Source: Mucilaginibacter mali
GTDB taxonomy: Bacteria; Bacteroidota; Bacteroidia; Sphingobacteriales; Sphingobacteriaceae
Direction: 5' to 3'
DNA length: 64,000 bases
NCBI RefSeq assembly: GCF_013283875.1
Contig: NZ_CP054139.1
Location: forward strand, 372,001 to 436,000
The stretch's first letter is position 1, and each line of letters begins with the position of its first letter. The position numbers and the translations under genes are program-made. Below the pieces are notes generated by a model. It searched no databases. It was given only the letters and a program-made list of their open reading frames with translations, and was not told the DNA's origin. This document shows, one piece after another, positions 27,438-36,702 of this stretch.

Positions 27438-28397
27438 ATGAAAAAAACACTAATACCCCTGTTGCTTTGTGCCTGCGCTATTAATACAATCGCCCAAAAG
27501 AAAATAATAGTATCGCCCGATGGCAGCGGTAACTACAAAACCGTGCAGGAGGCATTTAACGCTGTGCCGCTTAACAATAAAAAGCCGGTAATTATTTTTG
27601 TAAAAAACGGCACTTACCGCGAAAAGCTGCATCTGGACAGCACTAAAAATTTTGTGGAGTTGATAGGTGAATCGCGGTTTAATACCACACTGATCTATGA
27701 CGATCATACCGGTAAGACCGCGCCTGATGGTAAGGTGATCAGTACGCCCACATCTTACAGTTTTTTAATTAAAGCCGATAATTTTAAGGCGCACGATATC
27801 ACCTTTACTAACGATGCCGGCTTTACCGCAGGACAAGCCGTTGCGGTAGAATGCCAGGGGGATAAGGCTGTATTCTATAATTGCCGCTTCACGGGTAACC
27901 AGGATATCCTGTTTCTGAACAGCGCCAAAAGCCGCCAGTACTATAAGGATTGCTATATTGAGGGGACTACCGATTTTATCTTCGGCGCGGCTACGGCCTG
28001 GTTCGAGAATTGCCATATCCACAGCAAAAAAAACTCGCACGTTACCGCGGCCTCAACCCCGCAGGATCATCTTTATGGCTTTGTATTTAACGATTGTACC
28101 TTAACCGGCGATAGCACCCTGCACATGGTATCCTTAGGCCGGCCATGGCGGCCTTATGCCTGGGTGGTTTACATGCATTGCTATATCGGCCAGCAAATAA
28201 AAGCCGAGGGCTGGAGCAACTGGAATCAAACAGAAAGCTATAAGACCGCACGATATGCCGAGTTTGAAAATTACGGCCCGGGCGCCTCAGCTAAAGGGCG
28301 GGTTAACTGGGCCCGGCAATTAACCGCAACAGATGCTGCTAAAATTACGCTGGCCAATGTTTTCCCAGGCTGGGATCCCTTAGCCGAACTCCGTTAA
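27438..28397 (+). CDS. Pectinesterase (CE8), secreted
   Basis: 319-aa secreted enzyme that removes methyl esters from homogalacturonan. Signal peptide about 1-19 (NTIAQ). The family signatures are in order: GSGNYKTVQEA, VKNGTYREKL, GQAVAVE, GNQD156ILF, GTTD179FIFG and LGR235PW. The two aspartates and the arginine are the known catalytic groups. It stands apart from the two utilisation loci but suits the pectin theme of the hydrolases at 9-5942. ATG is 45 bp after the preceding gene. Confidence 0.92.
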   Translation: MKKTLIPLLLCACAINTIAQKKIIVSPDGSGNYKTVQEAFNAVPLNNKKPVIIFVKNGTYREKLHLDSTKNFVELIGESRFNTTLIYDDHTGKTAPDGKVISTPTSYSFLIKADNFKAHDITFTNDAGFTAGQAVAVECQGDKAVFYNCRFTGNQDILFLNSAKSRQYYKDCYIEGTTDFIFGAATAWFENCHIHSKKNSHVTAASTPQDHLYGFVFNDCTLTGDSTLHMVSLGRPWRPYAWVVYMHCYIGQQIKAEGWSNWNQTESYKTARYAEFENYGPGASAKGRVNWARQLTATDAAKITLANVFPGWDPLAELR

Positions 28398-28471
28398 TTG
28401 AATATGGTACTTTACACATTGCTATCCGCGCAGGCTTGTACGTACCTATAATTCCACAGGTAGATTTTTTA

Positions 28472-31030
28472 TTAAACAACACCACCCATCACCGGGTCCG
28501 TAAAGCTTGATTTGCCGGTTTCTACCCGGCCTGCATATCGTACAGCAAACGAATTGTGCCCGTTAACTTTTACGCTGAAATCGTACCATCCGTGATTTTT
28601 TTGCAGGTCGATAATCAGCGGTTCGCCTTGTGTTTTACCTTTTACTACTTGTTTGATATTGTTATTGTGATATCCATGATGGTTGATCTCGACTGTGTAG
28701 TCCTTGCCGCTTAAATTATTAAGGCGCAGGCTTACATTGCCTGTCAGCGTGTTTTTATTTAAACGCGAACGCTGATATTCCAGCGTAATGGCCAGTTGCG
28801 GATCTTCGGCATTGCCCATAAACTCGCGGTAAAAGCCGTTCGGGCCGTAAACTCTTAAATGGTAATTGTCGTGTTCAAATTCGTGCAATGGCCATTGATC
28901 GGCTAAATCGGTGCCGGGCTTTAAGCCATAAGCCCAGGTGCGCAGCGGCGCTAACTGATCCTTACCCATCTGCATATAGTTACCCGGTGCATAAACATTA
29001 AACGGCGCGCCCGCGGTGGCTTTGCCGAACACCTCGTTTTTATTGTCGAATTTTATTTCAAACGATTTCTTATCTGCGCTTAAACGCCCGTCAACCTGTA
29101 ACTGGTAAGGGATTGAACACGATGGTTTAATGCCTGCTTCCTGTTTGGGCATGTAAGGCGATGCATGTGGCGTGCTGTTAAATGTCGTGATCTCATCCGT
29201 GGTAAGTTCGTGATAGTTATCCGGCAGCTTTTTAAACTTGGCCTGGTGGATGCCTGCCAAAAATTCTTTTCTTGGTACCGGGGCCGGACTATGTAAAGGC
29301 GCGGCGTCGCCGGATCTGAACACTGAAGTCAAATCGCCGCAGATAGTCCGGCGCCAATCGCTGATGTTTGTTTCTTTTATTGGTTTGCCGGTTTTGTGGC
29401 TTATAAATTTTTCCAGGAATTGGAGAGTAGAGGTATGGTCGAATACTTCCGAATTTACCCAACCGCCCTTGCTCCACGGCGATGCGATAACCAGCGGAAC
29501 ACGGAAGCCTAAACCGATCGGGCTTTCGCGGTCGTATTTTTCGGGGAAGCCTTTTCGGGCTTGCTCCTGTTCCAGCGTTACAAACTCCACACGGGTATCC
29601 ATTCCGGGTGTTACCTTGCCGGTGCCGGCCTTGTGCGAGTGCGGCGCAACAAAGGGAGGGACATGATCGAAATAACCGTCATTCTCATCGTAGGCTAAAA
29701 TGAAGATGGTCTTTTTCCAAACCTCGGGATTTTTGGTCAGGATATCGATCACTTCAGATACATACCAGGCCCCGAACCATGCCGAGGTGGGGTGATCGGA
29801 AAAGTTTTCGGGTGCGGATATCCACGATACCGTAGGTAATTTACCACTATCCACATCGGCACGGAACTGGTGCAGCACATCGCCCTTAGGGATTTTTAGC
29901 ATGCGTTTGGTGCCGTTATCATCGTATTCAAGGTCAACCAGTTCACGGTGATCGGGCGCGTTACGATTGGTATCGAAAGCTTTGCGGTGCAGGCTTTTTT
30001 GTTGTTCGGTTAAACTGTCAAAAGGTTTTTTGCGGATGTTTTCCAACTGTGTGTTAACCGATGTGGCCTCGGCCTGCATTTTAGCCAGTTTAGCCTTCAG
30101 TTCTTGGGTTTTCGCATCACCCGCCGGCAGATCGGCCATTTGTTTTTGCAGTTGAGGGATGCTCTCTTTTAAGTCGGCAGCGCCTTTCTCTAAGGCACGC
30201 ACATGCAAATCATACAAATGGATATGATACTGCCCGAAAAACTCCAGCGGGTTATCCTGGAAATTGGAAAGCCAGGCATCTTCCTCGCCTTTAAAGCCTG
30301 TATCAATGGCTACTTCATTCTGATAGCATTTCCACGATACGCCGCGTTCTTCCAGGCGCTCAGGGAAGGTGGTCCAGTTCAGTGTGCCGTAATCCATGTC
30401 GTCGTTCCACACATGTGCCCTCGAGTTTTCGTTTTGTTCGGCTCGGATGGTTCCCGTCCAAAAGTGTAATCGGTTAGGGTTGGTGCCGGTAAGCGACGAG
30501 CAGAAGTTTTGATCGCACACGGTAAAGGCATCTGCAAGGGCATAATAGAATGGGATATCCTCGCGGGTGTGGTAGCCCATTGTTAAAGGCATATCGGCAT
30601 AGGCTTTTGTGCCGCTACGCTTCACGTTTAGCCATTGATCGTAACGGCCATCATTGCGGGCATCAACCTGGTTTTGCCACGAGTGCGGCAGCGAATGCAT
30701 CCAGGTAGCCTTGGTACCCTTAATATCCAATCGGAAGGGCGTATAGGTTTTACCCGCGGCATTGCTTTGCAGCCAAACCTTATTTTTATTAGGCAGGTCG
30801 ATAGCCTTTGGATCGTTAAAACCGCGTACACCCTTCAGGCTGCCATAGCAATGGTCGAACGAGCGGTTTTCCTGCATCAATATCACAATGTGTTCAGCAT
30901 CCAGGTAGGTGCTGCCCGGCGCGGCGTTTATCGCCATCGCCTTTTGTATCGATTCGGGGATCAGGCCTGGCAAACTTGCCGCGCCGGCTAATAATGCTGC
31001 TTTTTTTAAAAAATCTCTGCGGTTGTCCAT
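28472..31030 (-). CDS. Phosphocholine-type phospholipase C, Tat-exported
   Basis: 852 aa from ATG 31030 (the frame extends to a TTG at 31045). MDNRRDFLKKAALLAG is a twin-arginine signal. The phosphoesterase domain starts with EHIVILMQENRSFDHCYG and contains GTNPNRLHFWTG, DENDGYFDHVPP and PLVIASPWSKGGWV; two C-terminal beta domains (DUF756 type) follow. It resembles the non-hemolytic PLC/acid phosphatase family that releases phosphocholine-like head groups. An extra Lys/Glu/Gln-rich coiled coil occurs at about 275-345. It lies one base after the stop of the oxidoreductase remnant. Confidence 0.88.
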   Translation of the reverse strand: MDNRRDFLKKAALLAGAASLPGLIPESIQKAMAINAAPGSTYLDAEHIVILMQENRSFDHCYGSLKGVRGFNDPKAIDLPNKNKVWLQSNAAGKTYTPFRLDIKGTKATWMHSLPHSWQNQVDARNDGRYDQWLNVKRSGTKAYADMPLTMGYHTREDIPFYYALADAFTVCDQNFCSSLTGTNPNRLHFWTGTIRAEQNENSRAHVWNDDMDYGTLNWTTFPERLEERGVSWKCYQNEVAIDTGFKGEEDAWLSNFQDNPLEFFGQYHIHLYDLHVRALEKGAADLKESIPQLQKQMADLPAGDAKTQELKAKLAKMQAEATSVNTQLENIRKKPFDSLTEQQKSLHRKAFDTNRNAPDHRELVDLEYDDNGTKRMLKIPKGDVLHQFRADVDSGKLPTVSWISAPENFSDHPTSAWFGAWYVSEVIDILTKNPEVWKKTIFILAYDENDGYFDHVPPFVAPHSHKAGTGKVTPGMDTRVEFVTLEQEQARKGFPEKYDRESPIGLGFRVPLVIASPWSKGGWVNSEVFDHTSTLQFLEKFISHKTGKPIKETNISDWRRTICGDLTSVFRSGDAAPLHSPAPVPRKEFLAGIHQAKFKKLPDNYHELTTDEITTFNSTPHASPYMPKQEAGIKPSCSIPYQLQVDGRLSADKKSFEIKFDNKNEVFGKATAGAPFNVYAPGNYMQMGKDQLAPLRTWAYGLKPGTDLADQWPLHEFEHDNYHLRVYGPNGFYREFMGNAEDPQLAITLEYQRSRLNKNTLTGNVSLRLNNLSGKDYTVEINHHGYHNNNIKQVVKGKTQGEPLIIDLQKNHGWYDFSVKVNGHNSFAVRYAGRVETGKSSFTDPVMGGVV

Positions 31031-31031
31031 T

Positions 31032-31328
31032 TTAGTTTTTGTCAAAATTACCGGGCATCAGTTGTTTGCACAGACCAAAGGATAAGGTCATGCCGTTGCC
31101 GCCTACGCCGTTTATTACGGTTACGCCAGGTTCAATGTTCATAATAAGTTCAGTTTCACCGTTGGTCATTTTGGGGTAGATGCCATGCCATGATTGCAGC
31201 AATTCCCAGTTTTTAAAGTTAACGAATGTACGAAGGTAATCGATTATAATAATGGCCGATCTGCCCATATATATACCCGGCTCTTCGCTGATGTGAAATA
31301 AGCGGGGCGTGTCCACCTGTTTTTGCAT
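31032..31328 (-). pseudogene. C-terminal stump of an FAD-dependent oxidoreductase
   Basis: The 98 codons match only the C-terminal end of D-amino-acid-oxidase-like FAD proteins (TIGR03364 type): LLQSWHGIYPKM then NIEPGVTVINGVGGNGMT and LSFGLCKQL, the FAD-contacting GxGGxGMT segment. The N-terminal nucleotide-binding GxGxxG region and most of the protein (normally about 370 aa) are missing. The next gene ends 41 bp away, so no room remains. Likely a deletion remnant. Confidence 0.6.
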
Positions 31329-31368
31329 GCGCTATGTGATGAAATTGGTATTGTTGCTTGCTGCAAAA

Positions 31369-34300
31369 CTAAGATTTTAAAGTTTTTGAAATATAAACCG
31401 ATGGCGATACGCCAAACTGTTTTTGAAACGCCCGGCTTAGCACGGCGCTTGAGGTAAAGCCAACCTCTTCTGCTATCTCGTAAATTTTGTAATCGCCGGT
31501 AGTCAACATTTCAGCTGCTTGTTTTAACCGGGTTACCGTTACCAGTTCGGCGGGCGACAGATCGGTAATGGCTTTTACCTTGCGGTATAGGGTAGGCCGG
31601 CTTAAATTCATTTGCTCAGCAAGTTCTTCCACATCAAAATCCTGCTTTGTGAGGTTCACTTTGATCAGTGTATCCAGCTTATGCAAAAACTCGCTATCGG
31701 CTTTGGAGTGCGCCATTGTTTTCAAATTGGCCACTGGCGAATGCGCATAATGTTCCTTTACAATGTCCCGGTTCTTCAGCAGGTTAACGATCTGCATTTT
31801 TAAATGCCTTGGTGAAAAGGGTTTTTCAATAAACGCGTCCGATCCGCAATCCAAGCCCTCTATTTTGCTGGCGAAGTTGTTTTTAGCTGTTAAGAGGATG
31901 AACGGGATATGGCTGAAATTGATATCGCTTTTCAGCTGCCTGCAAAATTCAAACCCATCAATACCAGGCATCATCACATCGCTTATGATCAATTGTACCG
32001 AATGCTTTATCAATATTTCCTTTGCATGCGCGGCATCGCCAGCCGTTAGTACCGAGTAGGCTTCCGACAGAAGGCTTTGTATAAATTCACGAAAATCGGG
32101 TTGATCCTCTACGATCAGTACCACGGGTTTGGTCGGTTCAGTCTCAATTTCAGGCGCTGTGGCCGTACTTGTTTCGCCTGAATTATCAGGCCCGATATTC
32201 ATTTCCACAGCCTGGTGTAGTGGAATAACGAGTTTAAAAGTGTTAAGCTGATCCTGTTCGGCCAAATACTCCAACTTACCCTGGTGAAGATCTACCAGCG
32301 CCTTGGCCAGTGGCAGGCCAATCCCGGTACCCGGCTTATGACTGTGCTGTTCTCCCCGGACGAAGGGTTCAAATATCTTTCGTGCGGTATCCGGCGATAG
32401 AACTGGTCCATCATTCTTCACAATGATGCAAAACTCATCTTCGTTCTCCTTCAGTAAACGAACGATCATCCTGCTATCGGCATATTTGATGGCATTGCTC
32501 AACAGGTTGCTCAATATTTTATTGAATGCATCGTGATCGATATAGGCAATCAATTGGCTATCGGTTACATCTATTTGCAGATCGAGTTTGGCCTGTTGGG
32601 CCTGCTCACGGAAAAGCGCGCAAAGGTTGATCAGTAGTGCCGATATATTGGTACGGTTAAAATTCAAACTGTAACCATCTATCTCCGTGCGCCTGAACGA
32701 GAGCAACTGATCAACCAGATCCAGCAGGCGGTCGGTATTACGGTTAACCAGCATCAGGTCGTTTTTAGCGGTGCCGATATCGTCGGCCTGCATTACTTTT
32801 TCAAGCGGGGCTTTAATGAGCGATAGCGGCGTACGGATCTCGTGTGTTACATGGGTAAAGAAATCTATCTTGGCCTGGTAGATCTCCCGTTCCTTTTGGG
32901 TTTCCAGGTAGGCAATTTTGCGGCGGTTCTTTTCTTCTGACCTATCATGCAGTAGTTTATACACAAAGTATATGGCCACGCAAACCAGTATCATATAAAA
33001 AATGGTGGCCGGCAATCCTGCATAAAATGGCGGGGTAATGCTGATCTTTAGCGTACGCACCGGTGTCTGCACACCGTTATCGCCAACAGATGCACGCACT
33101 TTAAAAACATAATCGCCCGGGGCTACCTGGGTATAATATACGCGCCGGTTAGCTGGCAGGGTGATCCAGTTTTTATCCAGCCCATCTATTTTATAGCTGT
33201 AAATAGCTGTACCGGGTGAGGCGTAACTCAAAGCAGAGAAATCTATACTAAAGGTTGTTTTGCCGGGACCAAGCGTTACATGGCCGGCATAGGGCAATTG
33301 TATCTGTCCATCGTCCGTGTCATCGGTTGTTTGATGATCAGCCTGAAGCCCGGTGATGTATAGCTGCGCGCGCGTTTGCGCATTTACCGGAGCCTGCTGC
33401 CAATGGCGTATAAATCCCTTAGATGAGCCAAAATACAGCCGCCCCTGCGAATCTTTAAAAGCCGAACGGTAGTTAAACTGGTCATTCAGTAACCCATCGC
33501 CCTTGGTAAACGCGTGTACATTGCCCTGTGCCGGTTCCATACAGATCAACCCGCCCGAACTGGTTACCCATAAGCGCCGCTTATTGTCTTCTATTACATT
33601 AAAAAGGTACTTATCGTTAAACTCGGCCGGCAGCTTATACTTGGTAAAGCCTGCTTGCTTTATATTGTACTGGCATAAGCCGCCGTTTTCGGTGCAAAGC
33701 CATATGCGTTGGCTGCTGTCCTCGTAAACGTCGGTAACAACGTTGCTGGTCAGGGTGCCCTGTACGTCGGGCTGATGCTCAAAATGCGTCCAGTATTCAT
33801 TTTGGGGCGATAGGGTATAAACCCCGTTGCCAAAGGTGCCCACCCATATTTTACCCGAATGATCTTCGATAATGCTGGATACGTAACATACGCCCAATTC
33901 ATTAACGTGTGTAAAGTTATCGCCGGTTTGATTGTAGCGGTAAAGGCCAAGCTGCGTACCGAGATAGATCTGCCCCGACCGGGTTTTAAAAAGCACGTTA
34001 ACAAAGTTGGTCTTCAGGTCGTGCTCCCCCGGGCCAAAGCCATAATGGCGGATCACCTTTAAACTATTTATATCCAGGATATCCAGTCCATGCTGATAGG
34101 TGCCCACCCATAGTTCCTTACCCACACTCAGCAAGCCATGGATGTTATTGTAGGAGATACTGCCGGGCTTCCCGGTAAAGCCTACGTGCGTAAAGGTGTT
34201 ATCACGCAAATTAAGTCGGTTCAGGCCGGCATCTTCTGTACCTACCCATAAGTAGCCGTTGGTATCCTGGCAAAACTCGCGCACCAGGTTGCCATGCAGC

Positions 34301-35328
34301 GATCCCGGTGTGTCCTTGGGGAAGAATTTTTCAAACTGCGCGCCCGTTGCCGAATAGTAATTCACCCCGCCGAAGTAGGTGCTGATCCACATCCCCTTCT
34401 CGCTATCCTTAGTAATGGTATAAACGGCATTGTCGCTTAGGCTGTAGGGGTCGTAAAAGTTTTTGCGCAGGTTTCGTATCGATCCTGTCGTGGTATCATA
34501 AATATAAATGCCCGATTCGGTACCGATCCAGATATGGCCATTCCCATCCGGGCAAAAGGCGCGCGCCATGATCTCGGTATGGTCTTCGTCAAAAGTGAGG
34601 ATGTCCTTATAGGTAATATCGGCAATATTAAGCAGCTTAACCCCATGATTGGAGGTGCCGATGTACAAATGACCCGCACCGTCCTTCCATATTTTTTCGA
34701 TACGACGGGCCGTTATAGCGGGTGTGTTTGCAAATACATCGTAGTATTTAAACGACCAGGTATCGGATGCGAAGCGCACCACATAACCCGATTCGGTAGC
34801 CAGCCATAATTCGTTAACCGAGCCGCGGGCAATTGCAGTCAATCGTTGCGCGTTGGCTATTTCTATGGTCTGGAAATGCCCGTCGTGCGTAATGCAGTAT
34901 AGCTTACCCGAAGCGATGAACCAAACGTTATGCTTTTCGTCTATCACAATACCATCAATAATTTTGCCGGCGGTGCGTGTTTCCAGTTCAAACCGCTCCA
35001 GCTTCATATCAAAGCGGTAAAGCCCGTTTTTGGTGCCGATCCAAAGCTTATAGGGATCGTCCTGCGTTAGGTTGTATACATAATTGTTGCCCAGGCTAAA
35101 CTTATTGCCTGGCGTGTATTTGTACGATTTAAAAAGATACCCATCAAAGCGGCACAAGCCATCGCGGGTGCCAAACCACATAAAGCCCTGCTTATCCTGC
35201 AGGCTGCATAACACGCTGTTATAGGGCAAGCCGTCCTCTACCTGGTAATGCCTGAAATAGTAAGGCTGCGCGATGGAAAATACCGGCGCGAGGCTGAGCA
35301 GGAAAAGGAAGATGGTAATTCGCTTCAA
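31369..35328 (-). CDS. Hybrid two-component system regulator (HTCS)
   Basis: One-protein sensor/regulator for glycan use, spanning the inner membrane. Order: signal peptide (MKRITIFLFLLSLAPVFSIA), about fourteen regulator-propeller repeats, Y_Y_Y domain (about 680-770), membrane helix (about 776-796), histidine kinase with H829 in THEIRTPLS, ATPase (NLLSNAIKYA; GTGIGLPLAKAL), receiver with D1117 in ISDVMMPG, and an AraC-type HTH (EELAEQMNLSRPTLYRKVK). The TTG at 35328 is chosen because it gives a clean signal peptide; an ATG at 35424 would add 32 residues that run through the direct repeats. Divergent from locus A, which it likely controls. Confidence 0.93.
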   Translation of the reverse strand: MKRITIFLFLLSLAPVFSIAQPYYFRHYQVEDGLPYNSVLCSLQDKQGFMWFGTRDGLCRFDGYLFKSYKYTPGNKFSLGNNYVYNLTQDDPYKLWIGTKNGLYRFDMKLERFELETRTAGKIIDGIVIDEKHNVWFIASGKLYCITHDGHFQTIEIANAQRLTAIARGSVNELWLATESGYVVRFASDTWSFKYYDVFANTPAITARRIEKIWKDGAGHLYIGTSNHGVKLLNIADITYKDILTFDEDHTEIMARAFCPDGNGHIWIGTESGIYIYDTTTGSIRNLRKNFYDPYSLSDNAVYTITKDSEKGMWISTYFGGVNYYSATGAQFEKFFPKDTPGSLHGNLVREFCQDTNGYLWVGTEDAGLNRLNLRDNTFTHVGFTGKPGSISYNNIHGLLSVGKELWVGTYQHGLDILDINSLKVIRHYGFGPGEHDLKTNFVNVLFKTRSGQIYLGTQLGLYRYNQTGDNFTHVNELGVCYVSSIIEDHSGKIWVGTFGNGVYTLSPQNEYWTHFEHQPDVQGTLTSNVVTDVYEDSSQRIWLCTENGGLCQYNIKQAGFTKYKLPAEFNDKYLFNVIEDNKRRLWVTSSGGLICMEPAQGNVHAFTKGDGLLNDQFNYRSAFKDSQGRLYFGSSKGFIRHWQQAPVNAQTRAQLYITGLQADHQTTDDTDDGQIQLPYAGHVTLGPGKTTFSIDFSALSYASPGTAIYSYKIDGLDKNWITLPANRRVYYTQVAPGDYVFKVRASVGDNGVQTPVRTLKISITPPFYAGLPATIFYMILVCVAIYFVYKLLHDRSEEKNRRKIAYLETQKEREIYQAKIDFFTHVTHEIRTPLSLIKAPLEKVMQADDIGTAKNDLMLVNRNTDRLLDLVDQLLSFRRTEIDGYSLNFNRTNISALLINLCALFREQAQQAKLDLQIDVTDSQLIAYIDHDAFNKILSNLLSNAIKYADSRMIVRLLKENEDEFCIIVKNDGPVLSPDTARKIFEPFVRGEQHSHKPGTGIGLPLAKALVDLHQGKLEYLAEQDQLNTFKLVIPLHQAVEMNIGPDNSGETSTATAPEIETEPTKPVVLIVEDQPDFREFIQSLLSEAYSVLTAGDAAHAKEILIKHSVQLIISDVMMPGIDGFEFCRQLKSDINFSHIPFILLTAKNNFASKIEGLDCGSDAFIEKPFSPRHLKMQIVNLLKNRDIVKEHYAHSPVANLKTMAHSKADSEFLHKLDTLIKVNLTKQDFDVEELAEQMNLSRPTLYRKVKAITDLSPAELVTVTRLKQAAEMLTTGDYKIYEIAEEVGFTSSAVLSRAFQKQFGVSPSVYISKTLKS

Positions 35329-35404
35329 TGGTTTTAGTGCAATTGGTAATGTGGCAGTACGAATATAAATATTAAACGCTGCTACGAAAGCCGCAGCTAT
35401 GGAT

Positions 35405-35439
35405 TTGAACGCTGGTGCAAACAAATTGAACGATTGTGC
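35405..35439. promoter_or_regulatory. Direct-repeat module 1, putative HTCS operator
   Basis: Two half-sites, TTGAACGCTGGTGC and TTGAACGATTGTGC, start exactly 21 bp (two helix turns) apart at 35405 and 35426, joined by AAACAAA. Spacing suits an AraC-type dimer. Position is inside the reading frame only if the HTCS started at 35424. Confidence 0.55.
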
Positions 35440-35480
35440 ACATCTGCCGCACCCATACGGCTAAGCAGGTAACATCACAA

Positions 35481-35515
35481 TTGAACGATTGCGCAAACAA
35501 ATTGAACGCTTGTGC
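35481..35515. promoter_or_regulatory. Direct-repeat module 2, putative HTCS operator
   Basis: TTGAACGATTGCGC and TTGAACGCTTGTGC start at 35481 and 35502, again 21 bp apart with the same AAACAAA linker. It is near-identical to module 1 (about five differences in 35 bp) and lies about 100 bp before the first locus A gene. Confidence 0.6.
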
Positions 35516-35616
35516 CAACCAGTAAGACCCGATTCCTGCCCAATTTTGACTTACCGGATGCATTGCCGACCAGGCACCGCCGGCTAACAACCAATTAAAA
35601 AACCTATTTATTACTT

Positions 35617-36603
35617 ATGATGACCAAATTTACCTGGCTCATTCTTTTCTGCTGTATCCCGTTCTGCCTTTTGGCGCAGGAAAAACCGAAGATGTATTAT
35701 ACCGACACCTCGTCCACTGGTATTAAAATAGCCAAGGACCCGGTTGTGGTGAAGTTTAAGGGATGGTACTGGATGTATTATTCAAAACAAGCCTTTCAAA
35801 ACACGGCCGACGGTATGCAGGGTTGGAACATTGGCATAGCGCAAAGCCGCGACCTGTACCATTGGAAAAAGGTTGCCGAAATAAAACCCGATGCCGCTTA
35901 TGAACAGCATGGGCTCTGCGCCCCGGGCGCTACGGTAAGGGGCGGGAAGATCCACCTGTTTTACCAAACCTATGGCAATGGCCCTAAGGATGCCATCTGC
36001 CATGCATGGTCTGCCGATGGCATTAATTTTACCCGCGACGCTACCAACCCTGTTTTTTCTCCCAAAGGCGAGTGGACCAACGGCCGGGCCATCGATGCCG
36101 AGGTATATCATTACAATAATCAATACTTCCTGTTTTTTGCAACGCGCGATAAAGCCGGCGAGATCCAGAAGCAAGGCGTAGCTACGGCGTCAAATAACAC
36201 CAATTTTAGTCGCGGCGAGTGGAAGCAGGCCACCGATGATGCCATACTGGCACCGCAACTGCCCTGGGAGGGCAAATGCATAGAGGGCGCCAGCATTATT
36301 AAGCGCAATAACAAGCTGTATATGTTTTATGCCGGCAGTTACAACAACATGCCCCAGCAAATTGGCGTAGCCGAAAGTGCCGACGGCATTCACTGGCGCC
36401 GTGTATCTGATAAACCCTTTTTGGCAAATGGTAAGCCCGGCAGCTGGAACTATAGCGAATCGGGGCACCCAGGCATATTCGAAGATGACGACGGGCAGAC
36501 CTACCTTTTCTTCCAGGGGAATAACAATCATGGCAAATCCTGGTACCTGTCGAACGTAAAAATCGGCTGGAACAGCGAGGGTCCGTACTTAATGCCCGAA
36601 TAA
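35617..36603 (+). CDS. Secreted beta-propeller glycoside hydrolase (GH43/GH117-like)
   Basis: 328 aa. Signal peptide about 1-21 (CLLAQ; a second ATG at 35620 is possible). The body is a five-bladed propeller: KDPVVVKFKGWYWMYYS at the start, RDLYHWKKV, GLCAPGATVRGGKIHLFYQTY (broken here as GLCAPGATV and IHLFYQTY), AIDAEVYHYNNQYFLFFA, GASIIKRNNKLYMFYAG and SGHPGIFEDDDGQTYLFF. These repeats fit clans of GH43, GH32 or GH117; I cannot pick one. It is the first gene of locus A, divergent from the HTCS. Confidence 0.7.
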   Translation: MMTKFTWLILFCCIPFCLLAQEKPKMYYTDTSSTGIKIAKDPVVVKFKGWYWMYYSKQAFQNTADGMQGWNIGIAQSRDLYHWKKVAEIKPDAAYEQHGLCAPGATVRGGKIHLFYQTYGNGPKDAICHAWSADGINFTRDATNPVFSPKGEWTNGRAIDAEVYHYNNQYFLFFATRDKAGEIQKQGVATASNNTNFSRGEWKQATDDAILAPQLPWEGKCIEGASIIKRNNKLYMFYAGSYNNMPQQIGVAESADGIHWRRVSDKPFLANGKPGSWNYSESGHPGIFEDDDGQTYLFFQGNNNHGKSWYLSNVKIGWNSEGPYLMPE

Positions 36604-36702
36604 TTTAAAAAAAGAAGAGCAACCCTAAATAAACGCGTATGGCAAGAAACGAGCAATCCATTTATTAAACCACAATAACCAAATTATAACCAACCAAAAA
36701 TT

